From Myxococcales bacterium (lineage in GTDB: Bacteria > Myxococcota_A > Polyangia > Nannocystales > Nannocystaceae): a DNA stretch of 64,000 bases. Below the pieces are notes generated by a model. It was not told the origin of the DNA and did no database searches. It worked only from the letters and a program-made list of their open reading frames with translations. The translations under genes were made by a program, and so were the position numbers. The stretch spans positions 62,001 to 126,000 of the forward strand of contig JACKDW010000022.1 of the NCBI GenBank assembly GCA_020633295.1. The letters run 5' to 3'. Shown here one piece after another: positions 34,231 through 46,863 of this stretch (positions are counted from its first letter, which is position 1; every line of letters begins with the position of its first letter).

Positions 34231-34668
34231 CGGGCACCTCGTCGGCGTCGCGTGCGTTGAGCGTCACCGCGGCGTCGCGCCGTCGTCGCGCCGTCGTCGC
34301 GTAGTCGTCGCGTAGTCGCCGCGTAGTCGCCGCGTAGTCGCCGCGCCGCCGTCGTGCCGGCGTCGCGTCGTCGCGGTCGCGCGCGCGACGGTCGCGCGCG
34401 GTCGGCGAGCGCGCGCGACCAGGTCGGCAGCCGGCGCGCGGCGATCTATTAAATATGTCGAAATGGTCATGTCTTTATGAGCTTGTCGACACGGCGCGGT
34501 GACGACCCGCGTCTGTCACAGCGCGTCGACATCGGCGAGACGAAGCGCCGCGCACACGCGACGCCGCGGTCACCGGGCGGCGACGGGGGGGGAGTACCGT
34601 GCCCTCGCGGCGATCCTCGTCCGGCGCGGGTGCGCGCCGGGGGTCGCGGCGCACCAGAGGTGATTCGA
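34231..34668. repeat. Intergenic region with CGCGTAGTCGC-type tandem repeats and a palindrome copy
   Basis: From about 34268 to 34350 the sequence is built of imperfect repeats of GTCGTCGCG / CGCGTAGTCGC. An A/T-rich patch at 34447-34480 holds the palindrome copy at 34453-34472. No gene was recognised; the next start is at 34669. Confidence 0.6.
34453..34472. repeat. Iterated 7-6-7 palindrome copy
   Basis: ATATGTC-GAAATG-GTCATGT in an A/T-rich intergenic islet about 200 bp before the PhoX-like gene. Confidence 0.6.
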
Positions 34669-37116
34669 ATGACGCTCTACTCCCGCACGACCCGCGCGAC
34701 CGCGATCGCGCACTCCTCCATGGACTCCTTCCTGGGCTCCTCCCCGAGCTCGCGCTCGCGCTCGGCTCGGCTCCTGCTCTCGCTCTTGCTCCCACTCGCC
34801 ACGCTCGTCCCGGCCTGCGGCGACGACACGGTCGGCGGCACCGACAGCGGCACGGACACCGGGGGCCAGGACGGCCAGGACGGCCAGGACGGCCAGGACG
34901 GCCAGGACGGGAACGACGGCCAGGACGGGAACGACGGCCAGGACGGGAACGACGGCCAGGACGGGAACGACGGCCAGGACGGCCAGGGCGGCCAAGACGG
35001 CATGGACGGTCAGGACGGCGGTGACGGCCTCGACCTGTCCAAGGACCCGAAGTCCTCCGTGGTCGCGCTCTCCTTCATCGATGATCTCGGGACCGGCGCG
35101 GTCGACGTCCCCGAGCTCGTCTGGGCGCTCGCCGAGGACTGGGTGCAGGACCAGCTGGCGCCGGGCGTCCAGTTCCCGCTGGCCTCGGCCTCGACCGACA
35201 CCGTGCGCTCGATCAGCGGGCTGCGCTTTAACGTCGTGGCGAGCTGGCTCGACCCGCTCGTCTACGACGACAGCGTCGAGGGCCCGCGCTTCGGCGCCAA
35301 CGCGGACTACATCGCGTACTTCGGCGACGGCTGGGACAAGCAGCCCGGCGACGCGCCGCAGTGGAACGGCAGCGGCTTCAGCGGGTGGATGTGGGTCAAC
35401 CACGAGTACATCTCGGGCGACGCGCCCACGCCCTCGAGCGCGCCTACGCGGCAGTTCCTCACGCTCGCCAAGTTCCTGCGCCAGGGCGGCTACCTCACGG
35501 GCTCGCCGACCGCGGACGTTTGGTCGGACGAGGACCTGGTCACGATGAACAACTGGCACAAGCGCCAGCTCGGCGGATCGTGGCTGCACGTCGTGCAGGA
35601 CCCCGCGTCCGGTGACTGGCTGCCCGACTACGGCGCGGGCGCGTGGCGCTACGACTCCACGAGCGCGACGCGGTCGCTTATCACCGGCCTCACCTACGAC
35701 GCGCCCGACACCGATGACGACGGCGCGGCGCTGCCGATGAACGTCGTCGCGGGGATCATGGGCGACTGCTCGGGCGCGCAGACGCCCTGGGGCACGATCC
35801 TCTCGGCCGAGGAGAACGTGCAGTCCTACTACGGCGACGTCGAGGTCTGCTGGGCCGGGCAGCAGTTCGTCGAGGCGGCGGGCTGCGACGCCGGCGGCGA
35901 CATCAAGCTCGAGACCACGCCCAGCGACGACGGCGGCTTCAGCAGCGCGCCGGATCCCAACGGCGTGCACAGCCGCGATCTCTACGGCTTCTTGACCGAG
36001 ATCGACGTCGGCATGCCGGCGGACGAGTACTACGGCAAGAGCGCGGCGGGCGACGGGCACCAGAAGCTCGGCGCGCTCGGGCGCGCGCGGTGGGAGAACG
36101 CGACCTTCGCCGTCACCGACGAGTGGAAGCTGATCCCCGATCAGCCGATCGTCGTGTACGCGGGCAACGACCGCCGCGGCGGTCGCATCTACAAGTTCGT
36201 CTCGAGCGCCCCCTACACGCCCGGGATGACGCGCGCGGAGATCCGGGCGCTGCTCACGGACGGCGCCGTCTACGTCGCGCACTTCGCCGATCTCGACAAC
36301 GACACCGGCTACACCGTCGGCGGGCAGCTCCCGGACGAGGGCAGCCCGGGCCTCGGCGTGTGGCTCGAGCTCTCGGTCGACAGCGTCGCGGTCGCGCCGA
36401 ACAGCCAGGCGCTCGGCGACGGCGCGGACACCATCGGCGAGGTCCTCAAGGACCAGAGCTGGAACAACATGGCCGGCTTCCCCGACGACGAGACGGTCCG
36501 GCGCGCGCTGTTCACCGCGGCCAACAAGATCGGCGCGCGCGAGCTCAACCGCCCCGAGGATCTCGAGTGGAACCCGATCGACCTCAGCGGCACGCCGCGG
36601 CTCTACGCCGCGTTCACCAACCACACGCGTCAGGTCGCGCTCGACCAGGACGGCGTGGTGTTCCCGCCGGATCAGTGGGAGGCCAATTCGCCCAACCGCG
36701 GCGACGCGGTGGGCAGCATCATGGCGATCGAGGAGGCGAACCCCGACGCGCCCGCGGGCTCCATGAGCTTCAGCTTCTGGACCGTGTTCCGCGGGACGGA
36801 GGGCGGCTCCATGTGGGACGCGGCCTGTCCTGACAACCTCATGGTCGACGGGCTCGGCAACCTGTGGTTCGGCACCGACGGCAACTTCGGCGTCAACGGG
36901 CACGCCGACGCGCTGTACTTCCTCGACCTCGACCCCGCGCACAAGGCCGGGCAACCCGGCGTCGTCAACCCGGGCTACGGCGTGCCGTTCCGCGTCGTCG
37001 CCGGCCCGAGCGACTCCGAGGCGACCGGCCCGGCGTTGAGCTCGGATCAGCGCGCGCTGTTCTTCAGCGTGCAGCACCCCGGCGAGAGCCAGTTCTCGGC
37101 CTGGCCTGGGGCCTGA
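34669..37116 (+). CDS. PhoX-like (DUF839) lipoprotein with a QDG/NDG repeat stalk
   Basis: About 815 residues. AGAGGTGA lies 5-6 bases before ATG 34669. A hydrophobic signal ends in LVPACGDD, a lipobox. It is followed by GQDGQDG/GNDGQDG repeats (34867-35030), then a globular domain with WMWVNHEYIS, TPWGTILSAEEN, EWKLIPDQPIVVYAGNDRRGGRIYKFVSS and a late DGLGNLWFGTDG, the layout of PhoX-type beta-propeller alkaline phosphatases (Ca/Fe enzymes). Likely exported, lipid-anchored and involved in phosphate release. Family membership is clear; activity is inferred. Confidence 0.88.
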   Translation: MTLYSRTTRATAIAHSSMDSFLGSSPSSRSRSARLLLSLLLPLATLVPACGDDTVGGTDSGTDTGGQDGQDGQDGQDGQDGNDGQDGNDGQDGNDGQDGNDGQDGQGGQDGMDGQDGGDGLDLSKDPKSSVVALSFIDDLGTGAVDVPELVWALAEDWVQDQLAPGVQFPLASASTDTVRSISGLRFNVVASWLDPLVYDDSVEGPRFGANADYIAYFGDGWDKQPGDAPQWNGSGFSGWMWVNHEYISGDAPTPSSAPTRQFLTLAKFLRQGGYLTGSPTADVWSDEDLVTMNNWHKRQLGGSWLHVVQDPASGDWLPDYGAGAWRYDSTSATRSLITGLTYDAPDTDDDGAALPMNVVAGIMGDCSGAQTPWGTILSAEENVQSYYGDVEVCWAGQQFVEAAGCDAGGDIKLETTPSDDGGFSSAPDPNGVHSRDLYGFLTEIDVGMPADEYYGKSAAGDGHQKLGALGRARWENATFAVTDEWKLIPDQPIVVYAGNDRRGGRIYKFVSSAPYTPGMTRAEIRALLTDGAVYVAHFADLDNDTGYTVGGQLPDEGSPGLGVWLELSVDSVAVAPNSQALGDGADTIGEVLKDQSWNNMAGFPDDETVRRALFTAANKIGARELNRPEDLEWNPIDLSGTPRLYAAFTNHTRQVALDQDGVVFPPDQWEANSPNRGDAVGSIMAIEEANPDAPAGSMSFSFWTVFRGTEGGSMWDAACPDNLMVDGLGNLWFGTDGNFGVNGHADALYFLDLDPAHKAGQPGVVNPGYGVPFRVVAGPSDSEATGPALSSDQRALFFSVQHPGESQFSAWPGA
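34867..35010 (+). repeat. In-frame GQDGQDG / GNDGQDG repeat array
   Basis: 9- and 18-bp units (GGCCAGGAC, GGGAACGACGGCCAGGAC) encode a collagen-like Gly-x-Asp stalk just behind the lipobox of the PhoX-like protein. Confidence 0.9.
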
Positions 37117-37281
37117 GGTCCGTGACCTGTCCCGAAGACCCGCGCCGCTCGACGTCTCGGCGTCGCGCGGCGGCGCGGGTCGGCGCTCGCCCGGCGGTCG
37201 TGTTCAGCCGCTCGTGATCGCGGCGGCGTCGCGCCGCCTCGGTCATCGCGCGCGCGTGTTGAGTCGCGCCGCGCGGACTCG

Positions 37282-39023
<1,742 letters not shown>

Positions 39024-39088
39024 GGGCGAGCGCCGACCATCCTCGCGGCACGCCCGCGCCCGCGCGTCACGACGACGCGACCTTTCGG

Positions 39089-40972
<1,884 letters not shown>

Positions 40973-41150
40973 GGCCGTATGACCATATCGTTCGTGTGGC
41001 CGTTTGGACTAGATTGTAATCGGCGCGGGCGGCTGTCGACGCGCGCTCTCGAGAGCGGCGGCAGGCGCGGCGCGTCGTCGTCGCGCGCGCGGGCGCGCGG
41101 GCTCGCCAGGCGCGGCGCGCGCCTGCGAGCGGGCGCGCGCGAACTCAGTG

Positions 41151-41170
41151 AAATGTCTTAATAGACATGT
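41151..41170. repeat. Iterated 7-6-7 palindrome copy (strict core)
   Basis: AAATGTC-TTAATA-GACATGT between the histidine kinase and MetX-like genes. A further half site GACCTGT follows at 41178-41184. It is one of the most A/T-rich and symmetric copies. Confidence 0.65.
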
Positions 41171-41197
41171 TTGAAGAGACCTGTTCGACCGCGCGGC

Positions 41198-42274
41198 TCA
41201 GTCGCGGGGCGCGTCGCCGAGCTCGAGCAGCTCGTGCTCGATCATGATGGACGCGAGCGCGCGCTGGTCGGCGAGGAACGCGTCGTGCCCGTAGATCGAC
41301 GAGAGCGTGTGCAGCCGCGAGCGCTTCCCCGCGGCGAGCAGCTCCTCGTGCAGCGCGCGCTGCAGCGCGTAAGGGAAGAGCATGTCCTGGGGTACGCCGA
41401 CGACCGCGACGCTCGCGCGGATCGCCGCGAGCCGCTCGCGCAGCTGCGCCTCGTCGCGCGCGAAGCTGCAGCGATCGATGGACTCGCTGAGCAGCAGGAA
41501 GCCGTGGGGCGAGAAGCCGCGGGCGAACTTCTTCCCGTTGTGCTCGAGGTAGCTGGCGATCGACGGCTGCGTCGCGCCCGGGCGCAGGAGCTCGAAGCGC
41601 TCGTTGATCTCGTCGCGACCGCGGTACGTCAGCATGCCGAGCTGGCGCGCGCGGCTCATGGCCCGGTCCAGCTCGCCGTGGCGCAGCCCGTCGCGGACGA
41701 TCTCCCGCTGCAGGTGGCGGATCCCGGTCGCCCAGCCGTCGGGCCCGAGCCCGGCCGAGACGCTCACGAGCCGGCGCACGCGCGCCGGGTGGCGCAGCGT
41801 GAGGCCCATGCCGATGAGCCCGCCGAGGCTCGCGCCGACGAAGCAGACCGGCTGCGCGCAGCCGATGCCCGCGAGCCACTCCTCGACCAGGTCGGCGAGC
41901 TCGGAGACCGACACGGGCGGCAGCGCGATCGGTCGGTCGCGCGGCGCCTCGGCCAGCGCGCGCCAGTCGCTGCCGTTGCCGAGCAGCGCCGGGCACAGCA
42001 CGGTGACGCGGCGGGTGTCGATGAGCTCGGGGCGGTCGAGCGCGCTCCACCAGCCCGGGCTCGCGCCGTCACCGAACGCGGTGGGCGGCGCCGTGATGCC
42101 GCCCATCAGCACGACGACGGGCGCCGCGCCGAGCGGGCGACCATAGCGGACGCCGCGGAGCGTCAGCGCCTCGACGCGCTCGCCGGCGAAACTCGCGTTC
42201 CGGGCAGCGTCAGCGCGATCGGGTGGGGGGTAGGGTGCTGCAGGGGTGGGGGTCTCGGTCGTCGTCCAGGGCAC
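41198..42274 (-). CDS. Alpha/beta-hydrolase acyltransferase, MetX-like (homoserine O-acetyltransferase family)
   Basis: About 358 residues from GTG 42274 (AGGAAG upstream); a longer frame exists but its first 69 codons look non-coding. GGITAPPTAFG is the oxyanion region, VGASLGGLIGMGL carries the nucleophile Ser, VGVPQDMLFP the Asp and YGHDAFL the His. The long lid FELLRPGATQPSIASYLEHNGKKFARGF is typical of the MetX fold. The substrate may be homoserine or another hydroxylated amino acid or alcohol. No methionine genes are nearby, so the specific reaction is not assigned. Confidence 0.85.
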   Translation of the reverse strand: MPWTTTETPTPAAPYPPPDRADAARNASFAGERVEALTLRGVRYGRPLGAAPVVVLMGGITAPPTAFGDGASPGWWSALDRPELIDTRRVTVLCPALLGNGSDWRALAEAPRDRPIALPPVSVSELADLVEEWLAGIGCAQPVCFVGASLGGLIGMGLTLRHPARVRRLVSVSAGLGPDGWATGIRHLQREIVRDGLRHGELDRAMSRARQLGMLTYRGRDEINERFELLRPGATQPSIASYLEHNGKKFARGFSPHGFLLLSESIDRCSFARDEAQLRERLAAIRASVAVVGVPQDMLFPYALQRALHEELLAAGKRSRLHTLSSIYGHDAFLADQRALASIMIEHELLELGDAPRD

Positions 42275-42605
42275 GGTCTCTGCTTCCTCGGTGTCGGGTG
42301 CGCGGCGGGGTGGGCTCGCGTACGCCGGGTCGCGGCGGGCGTGCGCTACACGCCCGGCACGCCCGGCCAGGGCATCCGACAATGCATCGCGAGGAATGGG
42401 AGAAACGCGCTCATCGACAGCGGGTCCGCAGTCTCGGAGAAGCTCTGGATCAGCGTGCGGTCTGTTCGCCTCCACTGTCAACCACGAGGGCCCGCGTCGA
42501 GGCGAGATTTTTGTCGCCGGTCGGTCGATGTCACCCGCGCGTCACGAACACAGCGAGATCGTCTCTCGCGGACCGCCGACGTCGACGAGACGCCGAACCT
42601 ACGGA

Positions 42606-42625
42606 AGATGACCGTAAAACCAGGC
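42606..42625. repeat. Iterated palindrome copy, GAAGATGAC subtype
   Basis: AGATGAC-CGTAAA-ACCAGGC just downstream of a methyltransferase stop codon. It includes the 9-mer GAAGATGAC shared with copies near 9675, 18801 and 50269. Confidence 0.45.
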
Positions 42626-42627
42626 GC

Positions 42628-43494
42628 TCAGCGCATGCGCGCGTAGGCCTCGAAGGAGATCCCGAGGCCGACGGCGTCGACCAGCCGCGCGGGCTGCTCG
42701 GCGATCACCGCGAGCGCGCTCGCGGCCGCGCGGGCCAGCGGTGACTCGCCGAGCGCGTAGCGGCGAAAGCCGTTGGCCAGGCGCGCGCGCCCGAGGTTGC
42801 TGAACGAGCGAAGCCGCCGCAGCTCGAAGCCGCCGCGGTCGAGCAGCGTGACGAGGCCGCGACGCGTGAACAGCTCGAGGTGCTCCGGAGGACAGACCAT
42901 CGGGAAGCGGGGGCCGAGCGCGCGCGCGTACACGCCGCTGAAGCTCGGGGTCGAGAGCGCGAGCACGCCGCCGGGGCGCAGCCACGGGCGGAAGCCCTCG
43001 AGCATCGCGAGCGGCGACGCGACGTGCTCGAGCACCTCCCACGCCGCGATCGCGTCGAAGCGCGCGGCGACGGGGCGCAGCTCGTCGAGCCAGCGATCGT
43101 GCACCCGGTGCCCGCGGGCCCGCGCCCGCGCGGCGCTCGGCGCCCGGTCGACGCCCTCGACGTCGAGCCCGATCCGCGCCGCCGCGTCGAGGAAGCTGCC
43201 CACGCCGCAGCCGACCTCGAGGACATGCTGGGCGCCGAGCGCTCGCAGCCGGCGCGCGCGCGCCTCGGCCTCGGCCGCGCGCCGCTCGACCTCCGTCTCG
43301 CCCGCGTGCTCGTGGTAGCTCGGGTCGAGGTAGATCGCGGCGAGCTCGTCCGGCGTCGGCACCCGGGCGACGAAGAGCGTCCCGCAGCGGGCGCAGCGGA
43401 GGTGATCGAAGCCGCGCTTGCAAAACGCCGCGCGGGCGCGCGCGGCGTCGCAGGCCGGGCACGCGCGCGGCGACTCGCGGTCAGGCGCGCTCAC
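42628..43494 (-). CDS. SAM-dependent methyltransferase with N-terminal zinc-ribbon-like motif
   Basis: 288 residues from a GTG start. The N-terminus has CPAC...CARC, a rubredoxin-like metal knuckle often fused to Methyltransf_23-type enzymes. The SAM motif VLEVGCGVGSFLDAAARIG is followed by DAIAAWEVLEHV and LRPGGVLALSTPS. Substrate is unknown; such proteins often sit in polysaccharide or lipid modification loci. It is transcribed away from the methyltransferase at 43580. Confidence 0.85.
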   Translation of the reverse strand: MSAPDRESPRACPACDAARARAAFCKRGFDHLRCARCGTLFVARVPTPDELAAIYLDPSYHEHAGETEVERRAAEAEARARRLRALGAQHVLEVGCGVGSFLDAAARIGLDVEGVDRAPSAARARARGHRVHDRWLDELRPVAARFDAIAAWEVLEHVASPLAMLEGFRPWLRPGGVLALSTPSFSGVYARALGPRFPMVCPPEHLELFTRRGLVTLLDRGGFELRRLRSFSNLGRARLANGFRRYALGESPLARAAASALAVIAEQPARLVDAVGLGISFEAYARMR

Positions 43495-43540
43495 TGCCTG
43501 GTTCTACACCGCGCGAAGGGACGCTTGACACGGCCCGAAT

Positions 43541-43570
43541 TTTTTATAAGCTAGCACTTGCTTATAAAAA
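43541..43570. promoter_or_regulatory. Perfect 11-8-11 inverted repeat in a promoter (operator candidate)
   Basis: TTTTTATAAGC (43541-43551), 8-bp spacer, GCTTATAAAAA (43560-43570), ending directly at the AGGAG ribosome site of the gene at 43580. A TTGACA lies at 43525-43530 with TATAAG inside the left arm, though at short (14-bp) spacing. The downstream TetR (44487) is the obvious candidate ligand (inference). Confidence 0.65.
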
Positions 43571-43579
43571 GGAGCACCC

Positions 43580-44431
43580 ATGACGCAGACCCACGAGCTG
43601 TCCCCCAACACACATGGCCACACGCGCCGGATCGCGCTGCTCGTCCTCGGCGGGCTCGCGCTCGCCGTCTTGCTGCACGTCGACGCCGGCTGGTGGACCG
43701 CGCCGCTGGCGATCCTCGCCGCCGGCGCCCTCCTGCACCTCGTGGTCGGCGGCGCGCTGCTGCTGGTCGGCGCCGTCCTCCTGCGTCGTCGCGGTCGCCC
43801 CGAGGGCGTCCCGCGCGGCCAGCTGATCCGGTGGCCGCGGCTCTACGACGGTTTCGTTCGGGTGCTCTCGCGGGGGCGAGAGTCGCGGCTGCGCGCGCGC
43901 TGGCTCGAGCTCGCGGCGCCGCAGCCGGGCGAGGTCGTGCTCGACGTCGGCTGCGGCACGGGCACGCTGCTGCTCGCGGCGGCCGAGCGCGTGGGCGAGG
44001 AGGGGACGCTGCGGGGGATCGACGGCGCGCCCGAGATGATCGAGCGCGCGCGCGCGAAGGCCCGGGCGCGCGGCGTGACGAACATGGAGCTCGCGGTCGG
44101 CTCCGCCGATCGGCTGCCGTACCCGGACGCCTCCTGCGACGTCGTGCTGTGCACGCTCGTGCTGCACCACCTCCCGCCCGATCTCCAGCGCGCCGCGCTC
44201 GCCGAGATGCGTCGCGTCGCCCGCCCCGGCGCGCGCGCGGTGATCGTGGATCTGAGCCCAAGGACAGGTCTTCTCCAGCGCCTCGGCTCGCTCGTCGCGC
44301 TGGTCCACGGCGACGCGGTGGGCCGCGTGATCGAGCTCGAGGCCGCGCTGCGCTCGCTCGGCGCGCGCGAGATCACGGTCCACGACAGCGGCATGGGCGC
44401 GCTCGCGGCGACGCGCGCTCGCTTCCCCTAG
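43580..44431 (+). CDS. Membrane-anchored SAM-dependent methyltransferase
   Basis: 283 residues with AGGAG 5 bases before the ATG. Two membrane helices lie within residues 15-75 (IALLVLGGLALAVLLH and AGALLHLVVGGALLLVGAVLL). They are followed by a class I methyltransferase domain with VVLDVGCGTGTLLLAAAERVG, MIERARAKARARG, VVLCTLVLHHLP and EMRRVARPGARAVIVDLSP. A membrane-associated lipid or quinone-type substrate is plausible. It is first of a likely operon with TetR (44487) and the DMT transporter (45065), under the inverted-repeat operator at 43541. Confidence 0.88.
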   Translation: MTQTHELSPNTHGHTRRIALLVLGGLALAVLLHVDAGWWTAPLAILAAGALLHLVVGGALLLVGAVLLRRRGRPEGVPRGQLIRWPRLYDGFVRVLSRGRESRLRARWLELAAPQPGEVVLDVGCGTGTLLLAAAERVGEEGTLRGIDGAPEMIERARAKARARGVTNMELAVGSADRLPYPDASCDVVLCTLVLHHLPPDLQRAALAEMRRVARPGARAVIVDLSPRTGLLQRLGSLVALVHGDAVGRVIELEAALRSLGAREITVHDSGMGALAATRARFP

Positions 44432-44486
44432 GCGGAGGGCCGGGCTCGAAGCGCGGTGAGAATTCGGGCTAGGGTAGGATGGCGGG

Positions 44487-45068
44487 ATGGGGCGGCATAA
44501 GCGGATCAGCGACGACGAGCTGCTCGCGGTCGCGCGCGAGGTCTTCATCGAGAAAGGCGCGTCGGCGTCGACGCGGGAGATCGCGCGCCGCGCCGGCTGC
44601 TCCGAGGCCGTCCTCTACCAGCGGCACGGGACGAAGCTCGACCTGTTCGTGCGCGCGATGGTCCCGCCCGCGCTCGACGTCGAGGCGCTGCTGCAGGCGC
44701 CTGATTCGAGCTGTCCGAACGAGCATCTCGAGGAGATCGCGCTCGGCATGCTCAGCTACTTCCGCGAGCTGCAGCCGATCCTCCAGCCGCTGCTCAGCGC
44801 GCCCGACTTCGACTTCGAGGACTTCGCCGCGCGCCACCCCGACGCGCCGCTGCACCGCCTGCGCCAGGGGCTGGTGGCGACGCTGCGGCGCATGCAGGCG
44901 CGCGGGCGGCTGCGAGAAGACCTGGTTGTGGAGCCAGCCGCGCTGATGCTGTTCGCGTCGATCCACAGCCTGGCGATCTTCGAGCGCATGGGCGCCCACG
45001 GCGGCGCGTTCGACGAGGCGCTCGTGCGCGGGATGGTGCGCGCGCTGTGGCGGGGGCTCGCGCCGTGA
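44487..45068 (+). CDS. TetR-family transcriptional regulator
   Basis: 193 residues. RISDDELLAVAREVFIEKGASASTREIARRAGCSEAVLYQRHGTKLDLF is a full TetR helix-turn-helix. It lies 55 bp after the methyltransferase, and its stop overlaps the GTG of the DMT transporter (GTGA), so the three genes form a coupled unit. It probably controls the unit through the 11-8-11 repeat at 43541-43570. A degenerate palindrome copy is at 44709-44728. Confidence 0.93.
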   Translation: MGRHKRISDDELLAVAREVFIEKGASASTREIARRAGCSEAVLYQRHGTKLDLFVRAMVPPALDVEALLQAPDSSCPNEHLEEIALGMLSYFRELQPILQPLLSAPDFDFEDFAARHPDAPLHRLRQGLVATLRRMQARGRLREDLVVEPAALMLFASIHSLAIFERMGAHGGAFDEALVRGMVRALWRGLAP

Positions 45069-46126
45069 GCTCGCCGGGCGCCGCGAGCCGGCTCGCGCCT
45101 GCGCTGTGGTGCCTGATCGCCGCGGCGCTGTTCGGCGCCTCGACGCCGGCCGCCAAGCAGCTGCTCGCGGGCCTCGGGCCGCTCGCGCTGGCCGGGCTGC
45201 TCTACCTCGGCGCCGCGCTCGCGGTCCTGCCCGTCGCCTGGCGCGGCGGCGCCCCGCGGGAGGTCGCGCTGCGGCGCGCCAACCTCACGCGCCTGCTGGG
45301 CGCGGTGGTGTTCGGCGGCGGCCTCGGGCCTGTGCTGCTGCTGCTCGGCCTCGCGCGCGCCCCCGCAGCCTCGGTCGCGCTCTGGCTCAACCTCGAGACC
45401 GTCGCGACCGCGCTGCTCGCCTGGCTGCTGTTTCGCGAGCAGCTCGGCGTCCGCGCCTGGACCGCGGCGCTGCTCGCCGTGGTCGCCGGCGTGATCCTGG
45501 CCTCGCCCGCGGGCTTCGGCCTCGTGCCGGCCGCGGGCCTCGTCGCGCTCGCGTGCCTGTGCTGGGGGCTCGACAACAACCTGACCGCGCTCGTCGACGG
45601 CTTCACGCCCGCGCAGACGACCCTGGCCAAGGGCCTCGTCGCCGGCGCGGTTAACCTCGGCCTCGCGCTCGCCTTCGAAGCGCGCCCCGCCGCGCCGGCG
45701 GCGGGCCTCGTCGCGGCGGCGCTGCTCGTCGGCGCGCTCGGCTACGGCGCCTCGCTCGTGCTGTACATCCGCGGCGCGCAGCAGCTCGGCGCCACGCGCT
45801 CGCAGGTGCTGTTCTCGACGGCGCCGCTGCTGGGCGGCGTCGTCGCCTGGACCGCGCTGGGCGAGCCCGTCGAGGGCGCGCAGCTGCTGGCGATCGCCCT
45901 GCTCGCGCCCGCGGTGTGGCTGATGCTGGGCGAGCGCCACGATCATGAGCATGTCCACGAGGCCATGTCGCACACGCACAGCCACCGCCACGACGATGGT
46001 CACCACGACCACGTCCACGAGGGCCTGCCGCGCGCGCACCGGCACACGCACGCGCACACGCACGCGCCGATGGTCCACGCGCACCCGCACCTGCCGGATC
46101 TCCACCACCGGCACGAGCACCCGTGA
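45065..46126 (+). CDS. DMT/EamA-family transporter with His-rich C-terminal tail
   Basis: 353 residues from GTG 45065, overlapping the TetR stop. About ten hydrophobic helices form the two EamA repeats (LIAAALFGASTPAAKQLL; ACLCWGLDNNLTALVDG). The last ~65 residues are extremely His-rich (HDHEHVHEAMSHTHSHRHDD, HRHTHAHTHAP, HRHEHP), a likely metal-binding tail of a kind seen in several proteobacterial EamA proteins. Function could be metal or metal-metabolite export; substrate is unknown. A palindrome copy lies at 45949-45968 in the first part of the His tail. Confidence 0.9.
   Translation: MSSPGAASRLAPALWCLIAAALFGASTPAAKQLLAGLGPLALAGLLYLGAALAVLPVAWRGGAPREVALRRANLTRLLGAVVFGGGLGPVLLLLGLARAPAASVALWLNLETVATALLAWLLFREQLGVRAWTAALLAVVAGVILASPAGFGLVPAAGLVALACLCWGLDNNLTALVDGFTPAQTTLAKGLVAGAVNLGLALAFEARPAAPAAGLVAAALLVGALGYGASLVLYIRGAQQLGATRSQVLFSTAPLLGGVVAWTALGEPVEGAQLLAIALLAPAVWLMLGERHDHEHVHEAMSHTHSHRHDDGHHDHVHEGLPRAHRHTHAHTHAPMVHAHPHLPDLHHRHEHP
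45949..45968. repeat. Iterated 7-6-7 palindrome copy
   Basis: GCATGTC-CACGAG-GCCATGT within the His-rich tail of the DMT transporter. Confidence 0.5.
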
Positions 46127-46138
46127 GCGGCGGCGCCG

Positions 46139-46774
46139 TCATCGGCTAGAAGCCGCCGCCCTGCGCGCGACCACGAACGTCGCCTTGCGCTTGCCCGGGC
46201 ACCAGCGCTCCACGACCTCGAAGCCCGCGGACTCCATGCTCGCGATCAGCGCGTCACTTTTAAACACCCGGACCAGCGGCAGCAGCCCGAACGCGCGCCC
46301 GATTGGGAGGATGAAGCGCATGAACGCCATGTCGTCGCCCAGGCACGCCGTGCTCGCGAACAGCAGGCCGCCCGGCTTGAGCCACTGAAACACGCGGGCG
46401 AGCGCCGCGTCGCGGTCGTCGACGAGGTGCAGGACGCTCAGGCACAGCGCCACGTCGTAGCGCTCGGGCGGCGCGTCGTAGGCGTCGAGGCTGGCGACGT
46501 GGAAGGTGATGTTGTCGACGCCCGCGGCCTCGGTCTTCGCCCTCGCGATCTCGATCATCTTGGGTGAGAGGTCCACGGCGTCGATGTGGCGCACGCGGGG
46601 CGCGTGCTCGATCGCGGTGCTGCCCGTGCCGCAGCCCAGCTCGAGCACCTCCGAGTCCGGCGTCAGGTAGCGGCGCGTGGTCTCGAGCTTGCGCTCGTAC
46701 GAGGCCATGTCGGCGATTGGATTCTTCGCGTACTTCGCCGCGATCCTGTCCCAGAACCTGCTCTCGCTCGCCAT
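46139..46774 (-). CDS. Class I SAM-dependent methyltransferase
   Basis: 211 residues with AGGAG before the ATG. FWDRIAAKYAKNPIADMASYERKLE opens a Methyltransf_11/25-type domain, with VLELGCGTGSTAIEH as the SAM motif, DLSPKMIEIARAK, YDVALCLSVLHLV and LKPGGLLFASTACL. It is cytoplasmic with unknown substrate. Convergent with the DMT gene (12-bp gap). Confidence 0.88.
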   Translation of the reverse strand: MASESRFWDRIAAKYAKNPIADMASYERKLETTRRYLTPDSEVLELGCGTGSTAIEHAPRVRHIDAVDLSPKMIEIARAKTEAAGVDNITFHVASLDAYDAPPERYDVALCLSVLHLVDDRDAALARVFQWLKPGGLLFASTACLGDDMAFMRFILPIGRAFGLLPLVRVFKSDALIASMESAGFEVVERWCPGKRKATFVVARRAAASSR

Positions 46775-46863
46775 CGCTCGCTCCTGCGCCGCGCTCTCGC
46801 GACCCCGCGACCATAGGGCGGACGCGCGTCGTTGTCGCGGATCAGCGCGGGCAAAAGCCCGTC

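Noticed and set aside
34570..37077. Long open frame antisense to the PhoX-like gene (and similar very long antisense frames, e.g. 2100-5039, 10034-12727, 14531-17047, 17710-22599, 28036-30738)
   Set aside because: Low-complexity Arg/Ala/Asp composition with no domain signature, opposite genes with clear motifs; long antisense frames are expected at this GC level.
41151..41170. Xer/dif or other tyrosine-recombinase site, because of symmetric arms around a 6-bp centre
   Set aside because: Arms are shorter than the 11-bp dif arms, the sequence does not match dif, and many copies exist; dif is normally single.
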